A stretch of DNA of 50,975 nucleotides from Nitrospirae bacterium MYbin6 (lineage in GTDB: Bacteria > Nitrospirota > Thermodesulfovibrionia > Thermodesulfovibrionales > Magnetobacteriaceae), in assembly GCA_002753305.1 (NCBI GenBank), contig PEAC01000011.1, forward strand, positions 1 to 50,975, written 5' to 3'. The notes beneath the pieces are model-generated. The model was given only the letters and a program-made list of their open reading frames with translations, did not search any database and had not been told where the DNA came from. Both the position numbers and the translations under genes were made by a program. Each line of letters opens with the position of its first letter. Within the stretch, counting starts at the first letter, position 1. Shown here piece after piece: positions 41,266-47,617 of this stretch.

Positions 41266-43026
41266 TTACACTATTTTATCGCTTACCGGCGCGTACCAGT
41301 AATATATCGCCTCTGCCTCGTCAAACCCCTTGAGATTGTATGAACCTATGGGCATGGCCTTGTTTTTCAGTTCCGGACTTAATGTCTGCCAGAAGCTCTC
41401 CGTCATGAGAATAAGCTCGCGGCGTTTTGTGTTTATGAGATAGGCGTTTACCTTGTCCTCCTTGTGGCGAAGGTCTTCGACAGAGAACACGGCATGGGCA
41501 TTTCTGCCGGTGCGCTCCCCTTCCTGAGTAAGGCGTACGGAGCCCCAATGGAGGGCAATACTTATTTGAACGGGAATTTTAATGTGCCGCTGTATGCCGG
41601 GCGAGAGCTTTAAGGCCGCAAGCAGGGCACTGTCTGCCGTCCCGAATGTGGCAAAAAAGCCGTCTCCCGTACATTTCAGAAAAGGTTGCTTTTCGCCCTG
41701 AAGCACCCTGTCGAGCATTTGTCCAAGGGCAGAGATAACCTTAACAAGATGTGTTTCTCCCTGTTTGATTATCCTTGTCGACCCTACGATGTCCACTACA
41801 AGGAGGGCCTCGGTGCGTTCCTCGAAAAACTCGCTTGGCGGAATTAATATGCTCCCCTCGGAGGAGTATGCCTCATCAAGCAGATCCTCGGCCTGGTACT
41901 CGGAGCCTGACGGGATTATCCCTATTCGCGTGCGCCCTATGGCAAGCCACGACGGCACGGGCAGCGGTTGAATGCCTTTAAAACGCCGCCCATTGAGGTA
42001 TGTCCCGTTTCTGCTGCTTGTGTCTTCTATAATCAACGAGTCTCCTGTAACCTTTATCATACAGTGTTTACGGGATACGGTCTTATCCCCCTTCAAGGCA
42101 AGGTCGTTGTCAGTGCCTCTTCCAATGGAAAAAGACGGATACTTAACGGGCATACAAAAGTGCGACGGCTGCTTGTCTAAATCCACGACAAAGGCATAGG
42201 GTTCGGACATGGCCTTTGCCTCCGCGCCGACGGCAAACTCTTCCGTATCCATCGAGCTGTAATCGTCTTCACCTGGCATGGCGCTGGTACACTCCATCAA
42301 CACTACGGTTATATTATCAATACCTCCGGCCTCATTGGCGGCAGCCACAAGCTCAACGCAGGCCGCCTGAAGATCCATGTGTTTATTCAGAATCCTTACA
42401 ATGGCATTGTCATCGACCATGCCTGTGAGGCCGTCACTGCACAACAGGAACTTATCGCCAGGGAAGACCTTTGTGACCTTGATATCCGGTATTACCTCAC
42501 CAGACATACCTATACAGCGGGTTATTTTGCCTCGGGCGGGGTGTTTTGCTGCCTGGGAGGCGGTTATCTCCCCTGAGTCTATAAGCACCTGTATGACGGA
42601 GTGGTCTATGGTCAACTGGGCAAAGCTGCCGTCTCTCAGCAGGTAGGCACGGCTGTCGCCCATGTGGGCAATAAGTACCGAATCGTCTTTGAACATGCCC
42701 AGCACCACGGTTGCCCCCATGCCAGACATCCCGGACTTCGTCCTGCTTAACGAACGCACCTGTTCGTTTAACTCCATAAAGGCAAGCGTAAGCCCCTCTA
42801 CGGCCGGAGGCGATTGCAAGTGCCTGGCATTTTTGAGATTCCTGCGCAGCAGCGCCGGAAGCATCTCCACTACCGTTTTAGACGCCATATCTCCGGCGGC
42901 ATGCCCGCCCATCCCGTCAGATACAATATATATTCCGTATTCATAGTCGACCGTCCAACTGTCCTCATTTCTCTTTCGCACATGTCCCTTGTCCGATAAC
43001 CCCGCGTAGGTAATCGTCTGTTTCAT
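41266..43026 (-). CDS. PP2C phosphatase fused to FHA and class III cyclase-like domain
   Basis: The 586-residue protein has three parts. A PP2C domain (about 1-245) carries the metal Asps (SDGMGGHAAGD with Asp37, AHMGDSRAY, CSDGLTGM, GGIDN). An FHA domain (about 285-372; IGRGTDNDL, SRKHC, SSRNGTYLNG) binds phospho-Thr. A cyclase-like domain (about 403-580) has metal Asp412 and Asp455 and Lys451, but the transition-state Arg, four residues after Asn509, is Val513. That suggests weak or no cyclase activity, perhaps a nucleotide sensor. It would dephosphorylate targets of the two kinases beside it. Its ATG overlaps the stop of the upstream kinase gene by four bases. Confidence 0.9.
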   Translation of the reverse strand: MKQTITYAGLSDKGHVRKRNEDSWTVDYEYGIYIVSDGMGGHAAGDMASKTVVEMLPALLRRNLKNARHLQSPPAVEGLTLAFMELNEQVRSLSRTKSGMSGMGATVVLGMFKDDSVLIAHMGDSRAYLLRDGSFAQLTIDHSVIQVLIDSGEITASQAAKHPARGKITRCIGMSGEVIPDIKVTKVFPGDKFLLCSDGLTGMVDDNAIVRILNKHMDLQAACVELVAAANEAGGIDNITVVLMECTSAMPGEDDYSSMDTEEFAVGAEAKAMSEPYAFVVDLDKQPSHFCMPVKYPSFSIGRGTDNDLALKGDKTVSRKHCMIKVTGDSLIIEDTSSRNGTYLNGRRFKGIQPLPVPSWLAIGRTRIGIIPSGSEYQAEDLLDEAYSSEGSILIPPSEFFEERTEALLVVDIVGSTRIIKQGETHLVKVISALGQMLDRVLQGEKQPFLKCTGDGFFATFGTADSALLAALKLSPGIQRHIKIPVQISIALHWGSVRLTQEGERTGRNAHAVFSVEDLRHKEDKVNAYLINTKRRELILMTESFWQTLSPELKNKAMPIGSYNLKGFDEAEAIYYWYAPVSDKIV

Positions 43027-44546
43027 AGCACATCCTCCAGAGCCCGCTTTAAATCCGCGGCAGTCTTGTATATTATTTCAGGCTGGTCGACCAGGGCCGT
43101 GTCTATGACGCCGGCCAGATTTTTCGGTATGGACGGATTTCTCTTTTGAATCGGAACGCATGATGTTTGCAACACTATGTACCAGGGGTCCTTGCCCTTT
43201 GGGAAGTCCCTTGGGAAACGCCCCGTAAGCAGATAGTAATAGGTCGCCGCCATTGCCCATACGTCTGCCTCCGGTTTGGCGTACTTGAAATTAATTACCT
43301 GTTGCCTGGCCATAAATACCGGAGTGCCGGCGGCAGCCCCAGTCCTTGTGTAGCCACTGAGGCCGGCGGCGTCAAACGCCTTGCCAAGTCCGAAGTCGGC
43401 TATCTTTGCGATGCGCCCCTCCGGCGTGTCAGTATAAAATATATTCGTCGGCTTTATATCTCTGTGGACCAGGCCGGTTAGTGTGACAACACGCCCGTCT
43501 GTGAGTTTGACGTCCGGGATTTTTATATTATGGGCATAAATTAATCCGTCAAGGGCCTGCAGTATTACGCGTGAGGCCTCATCTACCGAAAGCCTTCCGC
43601 CTTGCTGCATCATTATCTTGTCGATGCTTCCACCCTCGCAGTACTCCAACGTAAAGTAAAACGTGCCCCTGGAGTTGCCATAGTCAAGCAGCCCTACGAC
43701 GTTGGGGTGTTTTAAGTGCCGGGTGTTCTCCACTTCCCGTAAGAACATCTCCCTTGAGCGGTCATTTACGGCGGCGCTGGAGAGCATGACCTTCAGGGCT
43801 ACCTTCTGCCCGTTTTCCTGCCACTCGGCTAAATATACTGCCCCCATGCCGCCCTTGCCCAGTTCGCTGATTATTTTATATCCCTTTATGCTTACTGTGT
43901 CGTCGTCCTGCTGTTTTATCACCTGCAGTGGATTTATTATACACTCCGTACACAATAGATTGCTGCCGCCTGAGTCCGGGGGCATTTCCTTGCCGCAGTT
44001 GGTACAGCGTTTGGCCGCTCTGTTGGGCAGCTCCGCCACCTCTCTGACGGGCAAAGTCCTCTCGCTCAATGCGTCATCCACAATGCCCAGCCCCTTACAT
44101 GCCACGCACACATAGGGGGTGTCTGGTGCGTCCACTGTGGTTTCGCCGTTTGCCTCTTTCATGCAGACAGAACATATCAGAGGGACAGATATATTCACAC
44201 AAAGCACTGTAGAGCCTAACCTGATGGTGTCGCCATCTTTCAGGTCATATTCGGGGAAGTCTGTCTGTAAGGTGTCCTTTCGGGCCAGGTCTTTTTTTCG
44301 CTGCCCTATCTTCCTGCCGTTTACAAACGTGCCGTTGAGGCTCCCAAAGTCACGAATCCTTATGCCGGGCGGATTTATGTCGAGCAGGCAGTGGTGCCGG
44401 GATATCGTGCGGTGGTCTTCGTCATCGGGGAGGCGGGGATAGCAGTCTACACCACGTCCTACTATGCACGCGGTACGTTCTGTATATACATACTCCTTCC
44501 CCTTTAGTTTCCCGTCCGTTACTTTAAGAACGATTTTAGCTGGCAA
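43023..44546 (-). CDS. FHA domain Ser/Thr protein kinase with zinc ribbons
   Basis: The 507-residue protein has an N-terminal FHA domain (about 3-122; VGRGVDC, SRHHC, GSLNGTFVNG), two small zinc-ribbon-like segments (CSVC with CVAC, about 124-155; CTNC with CTEC, about 182-208) and a Hanks-type kinase domain (about 222-505). The kinase has GKGGMGAVY, the Lys of VALKVML, HRDIKPTN and DFGLGKA, so it should be active. FHA plus kinase plus a PP2C-FHA protein is the core of a phospho-Thr signalling circuit: kinase, reader and eraser. It is the first gene of the three-gene operon ending at 37520. No secretion-system gene is close, so a type VI role is not supported. Confidence 0.92.
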   Translation of the reverse strand: MPAKIVLKVTDGKLKGKEYVYTERTACIVGRGVDCYPRLPDDEDHRTISRHHCLLDINPPGIRIRDFGSLNGTFVNGRKIGQRKKDLARKDTLQTDFPEYDLKDGDTIRLGSTVLCVNISVPLICSVCMKEANGETTVDAPDTPYVCVACKGLGIVDDALSERTLPVREVAELPNRAAKRCTNCGKEMPPDSGGSNLLCTECIINPLQVIKQQDDDTVSIKGYKIISELGKGGMGAVYLAEWQENGQKVALKVMLSSAAVNDRSREMFLREVENTRHLKHPNVVGLLDYGNSRGTFYFTLEYCEGGSIDKIMMQQGGRLSVDEASRVILQALDGLIYAHNIKIPDVKLTDGRVVTLTGLVHRDIKPTNIFYTDTPEGRIAKIADFGLGKAFDAAGLSGYTRTGAAAGTPVFMARQQVINFKYAKPEADVWAMAATYYYLLTGRFPRDFPKGKDPWYIVLQTSCVPIQKRNPSIPKNLAGVIDTALVDQPEIIYKTAADLKRALEDVL

Positions 44547-44595
44547 GGCTCAAAAACCTCTGGCGAATTTTTTCTATACTTTTTATCGGACATGT

Positions 44596-44640
44596 GCTGC
44601 TTTATCAGGCATACGCCGCTTTATCAGGCACACGCTGCTA
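44596..44640. repeat. Two-copy 19-base tandem repeat
   Basis: The unit GCTGCTTTATCAGGCATAC occurs at 44596-44614 and 44615-44633 with two differences, and a third partial copy starts at 44634. It lies in the gap between purS and the FHA kinase gene, which has no gene. It is too short to call a CRISPR or promoter; it is listed as an unexplained repeat. Confidence 0.7.
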
Positions 44641-44673
44641 TTTCTCATGGCGCCAACCTGGGCCGCCTGTGCG

Positions 44674-44922
44674 TCAGGACTCAATTTTGAACTCGTATTC
44701 CTCTATAACTGTGTTTACGAGGAGTTTTTCACACATTTCCCTTACTTTTTTTTCGGCCTCGCCTTCAGGCATTTCCCCTTCCATCTCTATTACTATGTAC
44801 TTGCCTATTCTGACGTCTTTAATGCCGTTGAAACCCAAGTTTCTCAGGCTGCCGGCAACTGCCTTCCCTTTCGGCTCTAACAATTCCTGTCTGTGTTTGA
44901 CGTAAATTATGGCTTTCTTCAT
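44674..44922 (-). CDS. purS: Phosphoribosylformylglycinamidine synthase subunit PurS
   Basis: From the ATG at 44922 this is an 82-residue protein, MKKAIIYVKHRQELLEPKGK followed by the PurS helix (AVAGSLRNLGF), the strand VRIGKYIVIEM and a Glu/Lys-rich end. PurS is the small partner of PurL and PurQ in purine synthesis. A longer frame from a TTG at 44961 is less likely because the conserved protein starts at MKKAIIYV. The start lies 21 bases after the zapA stop. The purQ and purL genes are not in this window, so the subunit appears separated from them here. It is followed by the unrelated FHA kinase gene. Confidence 0.9.
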   Translation of the reverse strand: MKKAIIYVKHRQELLEPKGKAVAGSLRNLGFNGIKDVRIGKYIVIEMEGEMPEGEAEKKVREMCEKLLVNTVIEEYEFKIES

Positions 44923-44941
44923 CTTCAGGCCAATCCTGTCG

Positions 44942-45199
44942 TTAATCAAGAATGCTGTCAAGGGCGGTTTGTGTCTGTTTCTCGAGTTCTTTTGTCAGCT
45001 TCCTGAGTTTAAAGAGTTCATCGGTTATGTTTAACGACGCAAGGAGCGAGGCCTTCAACGGATGTATGTGCGGAGAGGTCTCAAACACCTCCTGGCACTT
45101 CTTGTTCAGATATCCGGCCAGCTCCATTATATATTCGTCCGGGCCTTCCCCCGTCAAAACATATTTATGTCCCATTATGTATACTTCCGCGCTGCCCAT
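44942..45199 (-). CDS. zapA: Cell division protein ZapA
   Basis: The 85-residue protein has the short ZapA fold: VYIMGHKYVLTGEGPDEYIMELAGYLN at the N-terminus, then HPLKASLLASLNITDELF and a C-terminal coiled-coil helix. ZapA bundles FtsZ filaments at the division ring. It directly follows a ZapB-like coiled-coil gene with a gap of five bases, which supports the call. The purS start is 21 bases further on. Confidence 0.92.
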   Translation of the reverse strand: MGSAEVYIMGHKYVLTGEGPDEYIMELAGYLNKKCQEVFETSPHIHPLKASLLASLNITDELFKLRKLTKELEKQTQTALDSILD

Positions 45200-45204
45200 C
45201 TGTG

Positions 45205-45465
45205 CTATATGTCTATCGAGTCGAGCTCGCCGAGTATGGCATCTATCTGCTCGGCCACTGAGTTTTTGTCGTTTCTTACGCTGTCAAGCTCGGTGTTTTT
45301 ATTATTCAGCTCTTCACGCAGGGAGTTCAGTTCGTTTTGGCTTTGCGCCACTTGTCCTTCGAGTTCCTCAATGCGCCTTTGCATATTATCTTTTTCCTGC
45401 TTTAACGCCTTTGCTTTTTCTATGACTGAGGATATCTTCTCCTCAAGGCTCCTTAACTTATCCAC
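45205..45465 (-). CDS. ZapB-like coiled-coil division protein
   Basis: This 86-residue protein is one long coiled coil (about 5-80; heptad-like Leu/Ile with Glu/Lys/Gln). It starts at a GTG with a perfect AGGAGG seven bases upstream (45473-45478). Its size and position just before zapA fit the ZapB-like proteins that bridge ZapA and the chromosome terminus factor in other bacteria. The sequence itself is too simple to prove the family. It is read from the minus strand after the terminator at 45558-45600. Confidence 0.72.
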   Translation of the reverse strand: MDKLRSLEEKISSVIEKAKALKQEKDNMQRRIEELEGQVAQSQNELNSLREELNNKNTELDSVRNDKNSVAEQIDAILGELDSIDI

Positions 45466-45557
45466 GGTACTACCTCCTTAATAAAACGGGTACACATAGT
45501 GTAAAATAACAAAAAGCCGCATCTAATGTCTACATCGTTTATCCACCTGCCGGGAAC

Positions 45558-45600
45558 AAAAAAAAAGGGCCTGTCTTACCCCCTGAAGATAAGACAGACC
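45558..45600 (-). terminator. Strong intrinsic terminator with T9 tract
   Basis: The arms at 45568-45578 and 45590-45600 pair over 11 positions with one mismatch (CTGTCTTA against TAAGACAG), with an 11-base loop. On the minus strand the stem is followed by nine Ts (45558-45566). The plus side is also T-rich (45601-45613), so it may work both ways. It closes the structured RNA candidate upstream on the minus strand. Confidence 0.8.
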
Positions 45601-45626
45601 ACTTTATTTTTTTAAGGGGGGGGAGA

Positions 45627-45743
45627 GGGCAGTTTACGGGTGATGATTTGCCCCTATCGAAACAGGGGAGGAAGTTTCTAAGGCAAACCACCATACAAAT
45701 GTACATAGGCGCTTTTTTAGGGAAGGAAGAAAATAAACTGCCC
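45627..45743. ncRNA. Structured RNA candidate with pseudoknot potential
   Basis: A perfect ten-base stem closes the segment (GGGCAGTTTA 45627-45636 with TAAACTGCCC 45734-45743). Inside, GGTG (45639-45642) and TTTGCC (45647-45652) pair with CACC (45689-45692) and GGCAAA (45682-45687). In the centre CCCCT (45651-45655) pairs with AGGGG (45664-45668), while GAAAC (45659-45663) pairs with GTTTC (45674-45678). The two stems interlock as an H-type pseudoknot. The first stem shares one or two Cs with the TTTGCC pairing. On the minus strand a strong terminator follows. Position near zapA recalls 6S RNA, but 6S has no such pseudoknot. Both strands can form the structure; the minus strand is preferred because of the terminator. 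Confidence 0.4.
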
Positions 45744-45855
45744 CCTTTCTTGATATCACTCTCTCTCTATCATGTATCTTCATAACCATGTCCCTAAATC
45801 TACTATATATCAATATAAAACCCTAAAACAAGATAAATCTTGTTCTATAAAACCG

Positions 45856-45885
45856 CATCCATGTGAATAAATATTCACATGGATG
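45856..45885 (-). terminator. Terminator of the clpB operon
   Basis: A perfect 13-base stem (CATCCATGTGAAT with ATTCACATGGATG) and a four-base loop lie 15 bases after the stop of the receiver-ArsR gene. On the minus strand CGG and then TTTT follow, a short T tract. It fits the end of the hspR-clpB-kinase-regulator transcript. Confidence 0.7.
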
Positions 45886-45899
45886 GTTAAGCCGGCTGT

Positions 45900-46553
45900 T
45901 TATCGGGACATGAGGTAATTTTCTATAAGCGTCAGGCACTGAAACACTCTTTGTCCTTCCTGGGTCAACATATAGTTCTTGTTTTTATCCTGGGTGGAGA
46001 TGCCAGCCTCTTTGAGGATTCTCAGGTGGAAGACGAGCTTGGTGTGGTCCTCAAGGGCGAGTTCTCTGTTTAACTCCATAAAGCGCATCTCTTTGTTGCG
46101 CTGGAGGAATTTAACGATATTGCGCCTTATGGGATTGGACAAGGTGTTCAGCACACGGTCAAGGTCGATGTTGCCGATGTCTTTCTCGAAGCCCGACTCC
46201 TCTATCTCACGGCGCACTATGGTGAGCAGCTGTTCGATTTTAAAGGGTTTTGCAATATAGTCCGACGCCCCTTTTTTTATTATGTCAACGGCGTTTTCTA
46301 TGGTTGAAAACGCTGTCATGACGATTACCTTGGCAGAGGGCCTTGATTTTTTTATCTCCACAAGTGCCTCAGCCCCCTTCATAACGGGCATAAGCATATC
46401 TAACAGCACGATGTCGAAATCAGTCTCGGCGGCCTTTTGGGCGGCCTCCTTGCCGTTGGCGGCAAAGTCTGTAAAGTATCCCGCATCTGCCAGTACCTCG
46501 GCAATGTTTTCTCTTAATTCGGCATTGTCGTCGGCAATGAGTATTTTTTTCAT
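45900..46553 (-). CDS. Response regulator with receiver and ArsR-type winged helix
   Basis: The 217-residue protein has a receiver (about 1-120; IADDN, the Asp of VLLDMLMPVMKG, the Thr of VMTAFS and the Lys of IAKPF) and a C-terminal winged helix (about 130-215). The latter reads LDRVLNTLSNPIRRNIVKFL then LVFHLRILKEAGI, the form of ArsR/SmtB-like DNA-binding domains and not of the usual OmpR, NarL or NtrC outputs. There is no metal-binding Cys set. Its ATG overlaps the stop of the kinase gene, so the two are a pair. Being last in the hspR-clpB transcript, it links that operon to a two-component signal. Confidence 0.88.
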   Translation of the reverse strand: MKKILIADDNAELRENIAEVLADAGYFTDFAANGKEAAQKAAETDFDIVLLDMLMPVMKGAEALVEIKKSRPSAKVIVMTAFSTIENAVDIIKKGASDYIAKPFKIEQLLTIVRREIEESGFEKDIGNIDLDRVLNTLSNPIRRNIVKFLQRNKEMRFMELNRELALEDHTKLVFHLRILKEAGISTQDKNKNYMLTQEGQRVFQCLTLIENYLMSR

Positions 46554-47599
46554 TGTGCTGTCCCTGCCGGAAGGCTGAATATTACAGTCGTGCCTTTGCC
46601 TGGTGTGCTGTGTATGACCATCTCCCCTCCATGCTGTCTTATTATGCCATAGGATACCGATAGTCCGAGGCCTGTTCCCTCGCCAACCCCCTTAGTAGTA
46701 AAAAACGGGTTAAAGACCCTTGATATGTCCTCATCCGATATGCCCGTGCCGTTGTCGGTTATCTCTACGGTAACTGATCCGTTTTGATTGTACGTGGCAA
46801 TCGTTACGATGCCTTTGGTGGTGCGCGTGAACTCAAGGGCGTTGTCCAGGATATTGGCAACGGCCTGTGACAGCAGTGCGGGGTTGCCCATTACAGGGGC
46901 AGTCTCACCGGGCATGCTGCGTATCTCCAGCGCGGCGCAACGCGGCTTAGAGAGGGCCTCATTTATGCAATCGTTTATGTTTACGCGCGTAAAGAGGCTG
47001 TCGCCGGATTTCGCCATTGTAAGGAGTTTCTTTGTTATTGAGGCGGCCTTGTCTATGTTTCTCTGCAACCCTTCAAGTTTACGCGTTATGGCCTCAGGGG
47101 ATGGGGATTTCTTTATTTTTTCCATAATTATTTGTATAGACAGCGATGCGCTCGTCAGCGGGTTATTTATCTCGTGTGCTATGCCGGCGGCCAATTGCCC
47201 TATGGCAGCGAGTTTTTCGGAATTATGCAGGGACTGTTGTGCCTCCTTGCGTTTAGTGATGTCTCTGGCCGTGCCTTCTATGGTTAACGAGTCCTTTCCC
47301 TTATAATAATACGCGTTTAAAGATACCCACAGAGGACTATTGTCTCTGGTTTTCAGGGGCAGTTCATAGTCCACCACGCTTGCATTTATGATGAGCATAT
47401 CGATTATTTTGGCCGGGTCGCCAGGGTCGGCAAGCAATTCCCAAAAAGTGCCGAGTGACTTTATCTCTTCAGGGCTGAAGCCGGTCAATTTTCCGGCGGA
47501 CTCCGATATATATATTATCCGGCCATCGGCGTGTATACGAAAGAAAATATCCAGCAGCCTGTTAAACAGACGATTATAAAAAAGTTTTTCGTTTGCCAT
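46550..47599 (-). CDS. Soluble PAS histidine kinase
   Basis: The 349-residue kinase has a PAS domain (about 10-120; DGRIIYISESAGKLTGFSPEE), HisKA (about 128-190; AAGIAHEINNPLTSASLSIQII) and HATPase (about 225-345; DNGTGI, GTGLGLSVSYG). There is no membrane helix or signal peptide, so it senses an internal cue such as redox state or a small molecule. It forms a pair with the receiver-ArsR regulator that overlaps its end. It starts 18 bases after clpB, so it seems part of the heat-shock transcript. Confidence 0.92.
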   Translation of the reverse strand: MANEKLFYNRLFNRLLDIFFRIHADGRIIYISESAGKLTGFSPEEIKSLGTFWELLADPGDPAKIIDMLIINASVVDYELPLKTRDNSPLWVSLNAYYYKGKDSLTIEGTARDITKRKEAQQSLHNSEKLAAIGQLAAGIAHEINNPLTSASLSIQIIMEKIKKSPSPEAITRKLEGLQRNIDKAASITKKLLTMAKSGDSLFTRVNINDCINEALSKPRCAALEIRSMPGETAPVMGNPALLSQAVANILDNALEFTRTTKGIVTIATYNQNGSVTVEITDNGTGISDEDISRVFNPFFTTKGVGEGTGLGLSVSYGIIRQHGGEMVIHSTPGKGTTVIFSLPAGTAQ

Positions 47600-47617
47600 A
47601 AACCACGCCGGCCCTGA

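Larger units (their letters stand above)
45466..45899. other. 434-base gene-free stretch with terminators and structured RNA candidate
   Basis: No protein gene is supported. From right to left on the minus strand it holds the operon terminator at 45856-45885, a small hairpin AACAAGAT/ATCTTGTT (45827-45844), an AT-rich spacer, a structured segment (45627-45743) and a strong intrinsic terminator with T9 (45558-45600). The ribosome site of the coiled-coil gene follows (45473-45478). The order of segment, then terminator, then gene fits either a free small RNA or an attenuating leader. Confidence 0.6.

Noticed and set aside
37520..44546. Type VI secretion regulation (PpkA/PppA/Fha-like)
   Set aside because: Kinase, PP2C and FHA domains are present, but no tss/hcp/vgr gene is in the window, and this kinase has WD40 repeats instead of a membrane sensor.
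44596..44640. A CRISPR-like repeat
   Set aside because: The copies abut without spacers and only two are complete.
45627..45743. 6S RNA (ssrS) near zapA
   Set aside because: The position is suggestive, but the segment is short and has an H-type pseudoknot and not the open central bubble of 6S RNA. It is kept as an unnamed RNA candidate.
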